A stretch of DNA of 64,000 bases, from the NCBI RefSeq assembly GCF_000002075.1, contig NW_004797566.1, forward strand, positions 705,208 to 769,207, given 5' to 3'. The stretch comes from Aplysia californica (Eukaryota; Mollusca; Gastropoda; Aplysiida; Aplysiidae). The notes under the pieces were generated by a model. That model was given only the letters and a program-made list of their open reading frames with translations. It ran no database searches and was not told where the DNA came from. The translations under genes were made by a program, and so were the position numbers. Below, piece after piece: positions 43,991 through 55,684 of this stretch; position 1 is the first letter of the stretch, and every line of letters begins with the position of its first letter.

Positions 43991-44949
43991 TTCGGCACAG
44001 TATGAGCATGACATTGATCTGACACCGTAGTTTTCTGCATGGAAATTTCATTTTACCCCCAAAATGACCAAATTCTGCAAAATTTCTGCATAGACTGCGG
44101 CCATGTTTAAACTTCTTTTTCCATATTGCTTTAAATATATAAGTACCAATTAATCATAGCTGAGGAGTAGCACTACAGATGCAGTAAATAAAATATTAAA
44201 AAACCCAGCAATTAGCAGCATACAATCTGTATTATTCTTTAGAAACACAAGCTCATGACATAAAATACTAGCAAAAGTGTGACCCAAAGAAATAAGACAC
44301 TATACCGGTAATTTCAAAATCAGGTGAGCAGGCATTTTGAGCTTTAGTCATTTATTGTCAGGGGACGTTGAAGACAAATAAGACAATTATGTTGTTTGAG
44401 AAAAAAAAGTCCTAGGAAGATGGGCAGAATATGAAGGAGAATTATTTGAAGATAAAAGACCACCCCTACCACAACCAAGCAACAACAATGGTCCCAACAT
44501 TCTAAAGTCAGAGGTAGAGCTCGCAATTAGAATTAAAAACACCCCAGAAGGAAAAGCCCTAGGTGAAGATGGAAAAAATACAGAAATGCCCACTCACCGT
44601 CCATTTACGGGTGTTGTGAATTACCACATAACATACGTACTAACAGAACAGTTTTCCGCCAGACACGTGCACTTTTGGTAAACTGAAGCTGACGTTAAGC
44701 GACATTTGTTTTCGACGCATTCTTTTCTTTCAAAAATGTATCCATTTTTGCTGAGACAAATCTCGTCTCGCCTGTACTCCTATACAATAGCCACTACTAG
44801 TGCATGCGCAATAGAATCTTGATAGAAGTGCTACTGACTGAAGTGTTTTTATGCAATTCCCAAAGGGGGAATATTAACATTTTTTTCTTATGCACAGTAG
44901 AATTGTAAATGGGCTGATTTATCAATGTCATGCTCATACTGTGCCGGAA
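43991..44949. mobile_element. Element with 26-bp perfect terminal inverted repeats
   Basis: 43993-44018 (starting CGGCACAGTATGAGCATGAC) and 44921-44946 are exact reverse complements over 26 bp; similarity is lost immediately inside. The element is 959 bp, AT-rich and non-coding. The flanks give no obvious target duplication. Its right part also resembles 45590-45700 in inverted orientation. Confidence 0.75.
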
Positions 44950-45700
44950 TAACATAGGGAATAAGGGGAACTGCTGCTTTTTCTTTCCTCATCCTTACTA
45001 TCGTCATTTTTTCTCTATTTCTTTTGTATGTTTGTCACTCTCTTGTGAACTGCTATTTCCGGGGTGCCTTGATAGTCGAAGCAGACTTTGCAGTGTTGAG
45101 GCGAGAGAGGTGAGCAGAGTAAGCCTGATTCCCCGTCTATACCTCTCTGTTGACATCCGCCCCTTGGCGTTCATATGACCTATGCGAGCTCCGTAAATCT
45201 TACTAATACCGGTAGCTCGCTACGGATGGGATCGGCCGATTGGGCCGATCACCCGACTCAGTCGCCTCAAAAACAGACGTGTTTCTTTTCCGTTTCAGGC
45301 GATCGGTCCGATCCAGCCATAGTGGGCACCCGTTATAAAATTTAGAACAAACAAGAATCTAGATCTAGATCAATTTTGTTTATTAAAAAAAGAGCGCCCT
45401 AATTTCCGGCTTCTGGTGAGAGGGAGAGCACTTTAACGTCGCCAGCTCGCATCAGTAAAAAAAATTTTTCCGCAATTCTACGTGTGAAAGCATAATAAAG
45501 CTGCACAATTTTTCAAAATTCTGCAAAAAATCTCTGCGGCCGCGCAGCACAGTTGATTTATTTTCCCATGGCTGCAGTGCCCACGGAAAACTACGATGTC
45601 AGATTGATAAGTCAGCTCATTTACAATTCTACTGCGCGCATAAGAACATGTTAACATACCCCCTTTGGGAAAGGCATAAAGACACTTTGGTCATTGGCAT
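44827..45700. repeat. Inverted repeat pair
   Basis: The sequence at about 44827-44925 (CCCAAAGGGGGAATATTAAC, GCACAGTAGAATTGTAAATG) returns inverted at about 45590-45700 (CATTTACAATTCTACTGC, CCCCCTTTGGGAAAGGC). Sequence at 45530-45600 also resembles the inverted form of 44020-44105. The region looks like two related elements head to head or one rearranged element. Confidence 0.65.
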
Positions 45701-45726
45701 TTCCCTGGGGAGGGGGGGGAAGGGGC

Positions 45727-45774
45727 AGACAAGACAAGACAAGACCAGACAAGACAAGACAAGGCAAGACAAGT
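45727..45774. repeat. (ACAAG)n microsatellite
   Basis: About nine pentanucleotide units with a few substitutions. Confidence 0.95.
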
Positions 45775-45775
45775 A

Positions 45776-46177
45776 AAGATAAAATACGTACTTAGATTTT
45801 TTTAAAATCAACAATACACATTAATGTTCATTTCAACAGCAGCCTATCCCAGAGGGTAAAAAACTTCTTTCGTATCTTTCTTTACTGGTTCTTAGTGGTA
45901 TGTATCGGCTGCTGTGTGATCTTAAAATTTGTGTGGAAAGGGGTTGTGATGGGTCGTTCAAAATGCTGCAAAAATTTTTTTTATTCTTGTTATTTTATTT
46001 TCATCCATTTTAAATATAAAGTGTTTTAGAAAGCTTGTAAAAGTGCATAGTGTGAAATAGCTACTGACAGAAAGTCATTAAATTGACTAATACCTCTTTC
46101 TGTGTCTCTTAAAACCAAGAAAAAAAATCCAAGCTGATCCTATTTCCTTTATAAACAAGAGTCAAATATTAACTTAC
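45776..46177. other. Intronic sequence, no gene
   Basis: AT-rich IBTK intron immediately 3' (minus strand) of the exon at 46178-46386; nothing else seen. Confidence 0.5.
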
Positions 46178-46386
46178 GTGGCATTTTCCTGCAATGGTGG
46201 AGACTGGACAGGCCACGAGAGAGTTTTGTAGTTGGCATTCCATTTGGGTACTTCATCAGGCTGGGTGGGAACCTGAGGTCTTGATAACGTTTCACTACTG
46301 CCCCCTAGCAGAGCTGACGTACCAGAGAGAGGCATTAGGCGCCACTTCAACTTTTCCCGTAGCTTGGCAGATGAGGCGTGAAACTT
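46178..46386 (-). CDS. IBTK: IBTK C-terminal exon (PKW and SWPVQSPPL)
   Basis: A 209-bp exon between acceptor CTTCTGACAG and the near-consensus donor GTAAGTTA. It enters in phase 0 from the exon at 49651 and leaves two bases AC that the exon at 25702 completes to ACG. The 69 whole codons start KFHASSAKLREKLKWRLMPL and include PDEVPKWNANYKTLSWPVQS. As I recall it, vertebrate IBTK has a related low-complexity stretch with a KPWEKSP motif at the corresponding place. The residue composition (Ser, Pro, Gln) is that of a disordered linker. Confidence 0.78.
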
Positions 46387-46429
46387 CTGTCAGAAGAAAA
46401 GCAGATGATGGAGGGGGAGTGAGTATCAG

Positions 46430-47250
46430 AAAAGTGGAAGGGAGGTGGCGAGGAATGAGTATCACATGACAGATGGGAGGTGGCGAGGAATGAGTATGAT
46501 AGGTGGGAGGTTGACAGAATTGAGTACCAGATGATATGTGGGAGCTGGTAAGGAAAGAATTATTAGATGATAAGAGGGAGGTAGTGAGAAAAGAGTATCA
46601 TTAAAGCCGCCACACATACAGGGATGTGGCCCAGAGTCTGGGTCTCAGGCCTCCAAAACTATAAAATTGCTACGTGTGTGGCAGAGATTTCAATTTCATG
46701 AGGCCAGGTGCTGGTTCAGAATGTATACTGCACAAAATATTTTTTCATCGGCCCAAGGTAGGGCGGAGCGGTCGGGTAAAAAAAGATCCACATTTTGTAA
46801 AAAAATGTACGACTTCAGATTTGTTACCAGCATAAAATTTCCCATGAATTTGATAAAATAAACTATGATAAACACCATGCTGGTTTGATGTTCAATAACA
46901 ATTCTTCGGGGGGAAATACAACAAAACTATAGGTGTAAATTAAACAGACAAAATGGCGATGTCCCTAAGAGTGACTGCTGCATGTATGCTAAAAATAATC
47001 CTGGACTGAGGTGTGTTGACTAGCTTATGTCCACTGGCTCATGCGTGAGTGGCCTGCTTGAGACGGTGGGAGGTGGCAAGGAATGAGTATAAAACAATAA
47101 GTGAAAGAAGGTGAGGAATGAATATCATAGGATAGGTGGGAGGTGGTGAGGAATGAGTAGGCCTATCAGATGACATGTAGTAAGTGGAAAGGATTGAGTA
47201 TCAGAAGACAGGTAGGAGCCTTGGAGGTGGCAAGGAATGAGTCAGAAGAT
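46430..47250. repeat. Degenerate minisatellite split by unique sequence
   Basis: Units of about 35-40 bp with the core GGGAGGTGGCGAGGAATGAG occur at about 46435-46605 and again at 47066-47245. The intervening 46606-47060 is unrelated and may be a later insertion; I could not define its ends. The repeats start some 45 bp from the IBTK exon. Confidence 0.75.
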
Positions 47251-49447
47251 GGATGGTTTGTTTGAGTAAAAAGAAGAACATCGTCACAATAAGTCATATC
47301 ATGCTGGAAAAAAGTAAGAGTAAGACAGACAGACAGGAACAAAAGAGGGAAAGTAAAGAAGTAGGATCTACCAATAGTGCCTTCCAACCATTCACAAGAT
47401 GGGTGAGAGGTTGTAAGGATTTAGCAGTATCAGTCACATATATAGCCCAATTCAGAATGTGGGCACAGAAAGGACCTTTCAACACTAAAGGAAGCATTTA
47501 AGACATGATTGAAACACATTCCTTTTTTTTTTTTTTTTTCTTTTCATTATCCACTTCTTGTAACCCTTTTTGGGGGGGTAAAAATTGTAAAAAAACAATA
47601 AACCCCTCATCAGTTTCCCCTTTGTAATTCCCTTGAGCTTTCCAAAAGTTCTTGACAAATAGTGTTGGCAAGTGACATTTTTTTATTAGGAGGAGGTACT
47701 CAAAACGAGCTGCTGGAAAGATACATGACTGTTATTCACACAACTTTATCGACAAATTACAGTTTCTATTCAGTGTATGGAAAAACAAAATAAAAGCCTA
47801 TAAAGAGTGTTTTTTGTAATTTTTTTCCATCCCAGTGACTAGAATGAAAGATGTTATCTTGTACTTGCTTTAGGGTAAAGCAAAACGTGTGTATCAATGA
47901 CTTTATTGGTGCGTGACTTAGGTACTGGAGGTGTGTCCCCCTTTCAACGTAAAGCACAGGGTGTTTTATCTACTTAATCAGCAAGTCCGATATCAGAATG
48001 TAGAAAAACATCTTTTTTCTGCTGAAACTGAGAAAACTTGGTTAAGTGATGCCAAATCAGCATACCGTGCACAAATGTACGCCATACATGTTAGTTTGTA
48101 CTATTTAGCATGCTCATGTCAGTAGGATTAATAAATCGCTCAAGAAAATCAAGTGCGATGTTTGGCAGATGAAACCTTTATAATGGAAAGAATGGCTGTG
48201 TTGTGAACGGTAAGTTTTGTGTTCAATACACTGACCGCCAGATAAAGTTTTTCTATTCTTGTCAAATCTGTCACTGCAGGTAAGGGGTCTATTCATAGTG
48301 TGCACTGAAGCTGCCATTAATTGAATTGATCCGAGATGCAATGGGTACCCCTTCTCTGAACCTATCAAATAGTACAAACTGTTGTCTCCATGTCCGAGAG
48401 TAGCGAGTAAATCTTCACAAGCGGACGGCTCGTTACCCGTGCGCTCGTTTACAATAAGTACCAAAGAACGCTGATTTAGCGTGTCTGACCCAACTCTACC
48501 CACCAGAGGTACATCCTTTCCCGTGTCTGCAATCATGGCTTATTTCTCGGCACTTGTCAATTTTCTTTTGATTTGCGCTGATAAAATGCTACTAGTTTAA
48601 GGCCCTGGCCAATATTAAATCTAAAAGAGAAATGAAGTTTAAAAGTCGCCTGGAGAAACTTCAAAGGAGCTGTGCCAACCCCGCCTGAGAGCAAAATATC
48701 TGACATCGCCAGGTTTCAGCCCAATGACCTTAAGGCTGGCAGGCACCTGAGAGGTTTTTATATTGTAAGGATTCACGCTCAAATCTACATGATATGATAG
48801 GTCTTAGCTGGTCCAAGGACTGATGAATATCGGGTTTTTAAAAAACATGTACGTCTACAGGGTCCTTGACGCATACAGCCTACCTTCTTTTAATTTGAAT
48901 TTACTTAAAGTTTAGAAGAGCTGTACATGTAATTAGTTGATATCGGTTTTGTTCCCTACACATGCGAATCTAGATGAGGCCAGACTGGCCAGTTTGTCTC
49001 TAGCCTCTACCAGCCTTCCACTTGTCAATATGGCAATCGGTAGTATCCCGTTATACTGCCAACGCCGCTCTGCCATCAACTTTATACTCATCGCTAGGTA
49101 GGCGGTATAATGAGGTTTGACTGTATTTACAAAGCTGCTTTCAATTGCCACTTTTTCAGAGCTGTAAAAGCAGCATACTTTTTTTTGGCGTTTTTACAGC
49201 ATAAAATCTTTCCTCATGATCAGATTACAAAAGCAAACGTTTGGAACAAAAAAATAAATCTATGGACTTGATTTATAATTCATTCTAAGCTGCACTTTAA
49301 AAAAAGATTTGGTTTTGAGTAATCATTAGGATAGTCTATAGGAAGATAAACCAGGGAATTCAAACATGATGAAAAGAACCCTAAATATGATGAGAGAATT
49401 GGTATACTACATAAGATAGATAAAACGAATTTTTAAAAGGAGAGACA

Positions 49448-49450
<3 letters not shown>
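47251..49450. other. IBTK intron, no supported gene
   Basis: A T-run lies at 47522-47539. A minus-strand frame of 140 codons at 48114-48536 has no recognised domain. Sequence at about 49100-49133 (GTATAATGAGG, TTTGACTGTA) resembles one end of a Tigger-like element, but I found no partner end. Confidence 0.4.

Positions 49451-49505
<55 letters not shown>
49451..49505. repeat. (AT)n microsatellite
   Basis: About 55 bp of alternating AT, 150 bp from the IBTK exon. Confidence 0.97.
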
Positions 49506-49506
<1 letters not shown>

Positions 49507-49650
49507 CATAAATGTGCCAATCCTATTTTTTTTACTGTAGATCTAATTTTCACTTTACCCACCAACAAATGACTCTCAAAATTAAATATTACAGATCCAG
49601 CTCTAAAAACTTAATAACCATAACAATTTGATAAGTACAGAACCTTATAC

Positions 49651-50010
49651 CTTCTCATCTTCCTCAATCCTCCGGTTGACCTCTTCTATGACAACTGTCA
49701 AGTCATCACTGAAATCGGAGTTCACAGACAGATTCCTCTGGGTACCCACAACAGGAGCTACCGAAGCCGTGGAATTAGCAACAGCAGCAGCGCTTTTCTC
49801 CCCTTCTTCACTGGAAATTTTCTGCCGTGAGCGGCCACTTCGTTTCTTCTGCTGCTGCTTGCCTCCCTTTTTTCCAGAGCCAGGCTCTCCGATGGGATGG
49901 AAAGAGTCATCACTACTAAGACTCTCGTGGGCAGAGACCAGTTGGGACAGAAACTCCTCACTGATACTCACTTCACCTCGTGTTATCTGACGTTTTGACA
50001 TGCTTGGGAT
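49651..50010 (-). CDS. IBTK: IBTK C-terminal region exon (Lys-rich, 120 codons)
   Basis: A 360-bp exon, phase 0 at both ends, between acceptor TTTGTTGCAG and donor GTATAAGG. It starts IPSMSKRQITRGEVSISEEF, has a basic block GKKGGKQQQKKRSGRSRQ and ends with an acidic helix VVIEEVNRRIEEDEK. Vertebrate IBTK, as I recall it, has a comparable basic KKKSRKRSDSS segment after its second BTB/BACK region, in front of the disordered tail. The basic block could act as a nuclear localisation signal; that is inference. The ankyrin, RCC1 and BTB exons are not in the window and should lie above 64000. Confidence 0.78.
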
Positions 50011-50961
50011 CTGCAACAAAAATTTCATAAACAGTCCAGCATTAGTATTCTGCATCCACATCTTATAAAGCCATGTCAATTTTTCACAAATCCAAGACGG
50101 CTGCCACAGACCCATTTTTCAGAAACAATCAACAAATTCCCCCTTAATACATCCTATCTACCTATGAACTTCTTGCACAATTACATGAAAGTGAATGGAA
50201 GTAATTCGTTCAGATATTTTTTTCAGGGAGTGTACGTCTCCCCTGAAGTACACTAGAGGTAGTGTGTGTACACACTTAGAACTAGAAACAAACTAATGGA
50301 TGCGGGTTATTGGACTGTCTCAGCTTTCATTCAATACATCACACACCCATAGAGATAGATAAGCACGGACATTTACGCAGCCTGACTGTCAGGTGGGATT
50401 TATGACCCCGGGAGGTCCGCAGGTAGGTTAAACGGCTGCGCCGGGGAACAGCGACTCATGACGTCATTTTACCGGGAAACAGCGAACGGGGAACAGCGAC
50501 TAGTATTTTACTATATTTCTTTGTTACAGTTGAACTTGGAGTAATCGCCTACAGTATCGAATACAATTAGACCAAACATGTAACATTTCGTCTCGATTTC
50601 AGTAAGCTTAATAGAGCTCAGTCAAATCTCCCGCCAATCTGTTCCTAAGGAGGAACAAAAGAGAGAAGTTGATCACAGCGTAAAGCAATAAGGAGATGTC
50701 GCAGGGAGAATTTTAAAGAAAAATTTCTTTTAAAATGCTGTCAGCTCAGTAGCAAGTTTGAAAACCGTCTCTAGAATGTTCTTAAAGTTTGAACTTTTTT
50801 TCTCTCTCTTTGCATTGTCCTCTTCAGGTGGATGTTATCATTTTCAGTTTAGATGCAGCGATTGCAATTCTCCGTTTCATCTTTGTTTTCCGATTTGGTA
50901 TTGTTTCTCCATGATTGGTTTATCGTACTCCTACACGATCATACTCTTACTCACATGATCA

Positions 50962-50973
50962 AACACACACCCA

Positions 50974-51032
<59 letters not shown>

Positions 51033-51044
51033 GCGCGCGCGTGC
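50962..51044. repeat. (CA)n-(CG)n microsatellite
   Basis: About 65 bp of CA followed by a short CG/GT tract. The long frames crossing it on both strands are artefacts. Confidence 0.95.
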
Positions 51045-51595
51045 GTTCGCTTTACATTCAATAGGTTCCAGGTTCGAAACCTGACAACCACGGAAACATT
51101 AATTTTTTTCTCTAAAATGTTCTCTTTCCACCTCCTTTCCTTTTCTCTAGATATGTTCTGTCGTCTGCTTTCATCTCCACTTTCTCGCTCTAACACGCCC
51201 ACCCCCGGCCAGTGGGTTCCTCCTTCCTTTGCTCCTGACTATTTCTACAAGTACTGCTTCTCCTTGCTCCTTCTTACTACTGTCTTTCAGCCTCACATCC
51301 CTGATCTTAGGGTAGCAGTGATCGAACTTTTGGCACTCTCGAAAGGAAAAAAAATCTCGGAGGTACCATGTGCAAGCTGCGCACTTTAAGCTCTCTTGGT
51401 GGTTCTAAACTCGATAAGAGTAGGCTTCGCCGCCACCAAGGCAAAATTCAAAATTAATTCATGCCAAAACCTGACAATACTCTAGTCAGTATAAAGTGAT
51501 AAAGAGTACCTTCGAAATCTGAATGAGGCTGCCTGAAAGCAAAGGGCCCTACGAAGTACGAAAAGCGGTCACATTCGTAAAAATCAATTGTACTG

Positions 51596-52118
51596 NNNNN
51601 NNNNNNNNNNNNNNNNNNNNNNNNNNNNNNNNNNNNNNNNNNNNNNNNNNNNNNNNNNNNNNNNNNNNNNNNNNNNNNNNNNNNNNNNNNNNNNNNNNNN
51701 NNNNNNNNNNNNNNNNNNNNNNNNNNNNNNNNNNNNNNNNNNNNNNNNNNNNNNNNNNNNNNNNNNNNNNNNNNNNNNNNNNNNNNNNNNNNNNNNNNNN
51801 NNNNNNNNNNNNNNNNNNNNNNNNNNNNNNNNNNNNNNNNNNNNNNNNNNNNNNNNNNNNNNNNNNNNNNNNNNNNNNNNNNNNNNNNNNNNNNNNNNNN
51901 NNNNNNNNNNNNNNNNNNNNNNNNNNNNNNNNNNNNNNNNNNNNNNNNNNNNNNNNNNNNNNNNNNNNNNNNNNNNNNNNNNNNNNNNNNNNNNNNNNNN
52001 NNNNNNNNNNNNNNNNNNNNNNNNNNNNNNNNNNNNNNNNNNNNNNNNNNNNNNNNNNNNNNNNNNNNNNNNNNNNNNNNNNNNNNNNNNNNNNNNNNNN
52101 NNNNNNNNNNNNNNNNNN
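51596..52118. other. Assembly gap (523 N)
   Basis: A run of 523 undetermined bases. It removes the left end of the inverted-repeat element at 52119. Predicted frames across it are meaningless. Confidence 1.
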
Positions 52119-53458
52119 CAATCATTGTGTTAAAACCTTGCACTTATATACCCACTCATGCTGTATGCCAATTTAAAGCTAAATAAATCCTGCATCATCT
52201 GACACAATAATATTTCACATAATATGTAAAGAGATGCTTGAGATATGGTCATTTAAAATTGACCTTAAAAACTCAGGCTTGGCAAAATTGGGCGAAATCA
52301 AAGAAACGTAAGAGTGTGTTCGCGCGTGTATTGGGGTTCATCAACGTTAGTAGAATGGAATGTATTGAATATCAAATGAAAAGGAAATAGTATTGTCTCT
52401 GCAATGAGAGGCATGTTCTGAAATATATTTTCAAACAAGTTGGAAAACTGATTTCTTACAAATACCATGCTGAACTTAGACTTAACATTGCATATGCTCA
52501 TTAGTATGATTTTGTTTTTGTTTAGGAGATATTGGTCTTCTTGTAGAGCACAAACCTTTTAGAACATGGCTGTGTAGGTTAGATTTAGGAAAAATCATCT
52601 GTCAGCGAGGAGCAGAGGCCATGAAACTGCCATTTTTGGTGTGATGGGACGGAATGAACAAAATCGTCCGCATGTGAATCATCGGATAGCTTGCTTTAGT
52701 TGACTACATCGCGCAAGTGTTGGAAAGTCATGTCTTACCCTTTTTTCCCTCATGATGTCATTCAAGTAGACATCTCCATTCATGGCAAATCACTTTCTAA
52801 ATGGGCCACTATTATCACGAGACAATTCTTGGAAAACTATATCATATCAACGTTGGAGTAGTCACCAGTAAATAGCCCGATATGAATACTACAGGTATGT
52901 GAAATCCCATGAAACAGCATCTGAAGAAAATTGTCGTTGCTCCCAATTCAAACCCTTCGTTTGCAACCGTCTGTGACATCTGGGATGAAATGACTGATAA
53001 TTGTCCAAAATTGAGCAGAGTCGATGCCCTATGGGTTCGTGCACTACACAAAACCAATGGCTCCTACTCAAAATCACAATGAGCACATTTAATGTGGGTT
53101 TTTTTTGCGGTATTTGTGATTACTCTGTTTTCTGTTTTGTTTGAAATTGAAACTATCGACAATAAATATTGTTTATTTCTGAGAAACAAATTCTCCATTC
53201 ATTGGATATGCAATGTATGTCCATTCTATCAATATTGATGGTCTCCAATACACGTGCGAAGACAACGTTTCTGTGATTTCGCACAATTTTGCCAAGCCTG
53301 ATTGTTTACGGTCAAATTTGAGTGACCATAGTATTATATCAAACATCTCTTAACATAGATGAAATATTATTATGTCAGATGATGCAGAATTTATATAGCT
53401 TTAAATTGGTACGTTGTATGAGTGGGTAGTTTAAGGCTTTAACCCAATTATTGGGTGA
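52119..53458. mobile_element. DNA element with about 260-bp inverted repeat arms, left end lost in the gap
   Basis: 52119-52380 and 53195-53458 are diverged reverse complements. Examples are TGGCAAAATTGGGCGAAATC on the left and GATTTCGCACAATTTTGCCA on the right, and CCCACTCATGCTGTATG on the left with ATGAGTGGGTAG on the right. The centre has a 57-codon plus-strand frame at 52909-53082 (PSFATVCDIWDEMTDNCPKL) with protein-like composition but no recognised family. It may be a decayed transposase remnant or chance. Confidence 0.7.
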
Positions 53459-54633
53459 TTACATTATCAAGTTTCTTTTGGAACCCACTGTATAATACAT
53501 GTGCGGGTGTGTTACACCCAGTTGTCGGTCAAAGGGATATAAATAGGTTGCCGTGAAAAGGGTTAATATGTAAAGCCCAAGTAACTCTCAGCGACAAATC
53601 GTATTACATTCTTCGTATAGTAGAATTGTCAGATTTATCAAACTCCATATTCTGTTTAAACATTCCATTTTATAGTGTCCAATTCCCTTTAAAATGGGGG
53701 AGATTCCTTCTTCTTGAGCCAGATGACTCTTCGCAACAGTTTGCCTGCATTCTGTGTGTTGTTACTCAACAAACGTAAAAAGAGGCACACGAAGTTATTA
53801 GTTGCAAAATTCTAATGGCACAAACTCTCCATACGCCCTCTCTTAATAATTTGTTATTGTAGTCTCTGGACTTAATCGTCCACAGACTTTCGAGGGATCT
53901 GTAGGCCTCTACATCTCAATAAAGAGAATAAGAGATTCTTTCGACCAAGACACAATAGGCCTACTGCACACTGTACAGTGACTGTGCAGTAGTTGATAGT
54001 AGATATCTAGTGTGCAGTGTGTAGACCTAACAGCTTTGACGTCAGATGCACTTACAACGCACTGGGTGACCTTGATACCTGACTTTAGATTGAAAATAGA
54101 CAATTGAAAACAAGTTTGCTCAAATTTTGAAATATGGCATCAAATCAGGTTCTACGTGAGCCACTTTGCTTATTTTGATACGCCGATTTCGAAAATGAAA
54201 TAAATTTTTAGCTGCGATAATTATTTTGAAAATTCTGCGCGCAAAGTTTAATCCCGCGCGGCGGCAAACATCAAAGGAATTTTGCGTCTCAGCCTCCCAC
54301 GTGTCACTTCACACTGAAAGGGGGGGAGGGGGGGGGTCTATTATGAAATCAATTAAAAGTGACTGTTGTCTGTCCTCTTTATGATAGGAAAATACTACAA
54401 GATGCAATCTTGGTAGAATCTATATAATACTTCTTTTTGTGATCTTCTAAATCCAGCAAGAAAAACAGTCAACCGCGAGTTAATTTGTTAATTTGGACAC
54501 GCTGGTTCCGAATTTGATATTATTTTTACGATTAGACATAGTTTTAAAGGATTTATTTTAAAATCTTTTTGTCGGGCCGCGGGTGTATCGATACCATCAT
54601 CAATACCATCACGACGAGGTATTCGCTTAGGGC
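53459..54633. other. Interior of the 4.3-kb element, no gene
   Basis: AT-rich with a short G-rich tract at 54320-54337. No coding signature. Confidence 0.4.
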
Positions 54634-54799
54634 AGTCGCTGTTCCCCGGACAAATTTTTTCCTGTTTTTAAAAATAGAGTCGCTGTTCCCCAGTGCTCCG
54701 AGGTTAAACAAAGTGTTCCACGAGGATACTGGAACTGAATAACTGATAAACCTGACTTTCAGTTGGTGTGACTCTGCTGCATTCTGCAGTCCTTGGCAG

Positions 54800-55010
54800 C
54801 TTCCCAGCCTCAGAGACACGTTCACTGGTGTTGATTATCAAGTTCGCATTATTGCAAACATTTGAAACAATGTCACTTTTTGTCCATTTTATGCAGCAAA
54901 CCACAAAGTATGAACTAAAAATTCAATGTTTCGCTATTTATCTTGATTTGAGTAGCCATTTCGATTAGCTTAGTTTGTTTCAGGAAAATGTTTGTGGGGT
55001 GCCCAATCTG
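54800..55010. repeat. Diverged relative of the 14.15-kb repeat
   Basis: The series CACTGGTGTTGATTATCAAG, TTCGCATTATTGCAAAC, TTTGAAACAAT and GCAGCAAACC follows the same order as at 14165-14255 (TGCTGGTGTTGGTTAAAAAG, TTCGCATTTTTGTC, TTTGAAACAAT, ACAGCAAAC) and at 63620-63700. It is an old copy of the same element. Confidence 0.6.
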
Positions 55011-55486
55011 TTCATCAAAACATCTCCTTAACATCAATCAAACCTGTCACTCAAGAGGAACTGCCCTCCAACCAAACTAGCGTTAACAGTTATAGGGCAT
55101 TTTATCCAAGTAAAATTTAACTCGTAAAAACAAATGACTTCAAAATTGCACCATTGTATAAACTAGACAGTGAAAAACACCAAAATTAAAATTCAGCTTT
55201 TTAGAAGAAAATGGCATTCAAGACAGACACCAACAGACTGGTTATTTGTATCTCAAAAGGTTCAAATTTATTCCAATTGTCAGATCCAAAATTCGCTGTT
55301 GTGCTTCAGTCAACTTAGAAATTAAGACCCCAAAAAATTGGAGCAATATGGTGTTTCCAGGTGGCATTACCCACTCTATTCATGAGCAAAATAAAGTAGC
55401 ACTGGGCCAACAAAATGAATTTCCAGCTGTGCCTAAAGACTACAGTATAATCTGCGCAGATATGAAAGCTTGTGGGTATTTGCACA
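55011..55486. other. No gene recognised
   Basis: AT-rich. A plus-strand frame of 82 codons at 55246-55494 lacks domain or splice support. Confidence 0.4.
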
Positions 55487-55684
55487 TACAGTAGAACATG
55501 ACTAGAGCGGCACCCGGGACCTTACCGGAATCCCTGTTTTTCTTCCTATGTGTACAATCAATTACTTATGCTTGGATATAGCACGACAAGGAAAGTCCTG
55601 AACTCGGATACAGCGGGAGAGATCGAGCAAGCTCTAGCTAGCTTGGGGGGATGTAAGCAGGCTCCAAAAAGGCAGTCGGCTAGT

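Larger units (their letters stand above)
50434..54701. mobile_element. 4.3-kb element with 8-bp target duplication and doubled terminal 14-mers
   Basis: GGTTAAAC occurs as a direct repeat at 50426-50433 and 54702-54709. Inside it, GGGGAACAGCGACT is present at 50443-50456 and 50488-50501; its reverse complement is at 54634-54647 and 54678-54691, with 44-45 bp spacing on each side. The symmetry and the 8-bp duplication suggest a DNA transposon, possibly hAT-like. The interior includes a CA microsatellite, an assembly gap and a second inverted-repeat element. No transposase was seen in the readable part. Confidence 0.65.

Noticed and set aside
46194-46469. 92-codon plus-strand frame
   Set aside because: Shadow of the IBTK exon at 46178-46386, whose splice sites and phases support the minus strand.
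48114-48536. 140-codon minus-strand frame inside an IBTK intron
   Set aside because: No recognisable domain, no phase-compatible splice sites linking it to the neighbouring exons. Could be a decayed element; not supported as a gene.
50853-51389. 178-codon plus-strand frame
   Set aside because: Driven by the CA/CG microsatellite (Thr-His repeats); flanking residues have no domain.
51454-52176. Frames of 180-229 codons over the gap
   Set aside because: Composed mainly of undetermined bases.
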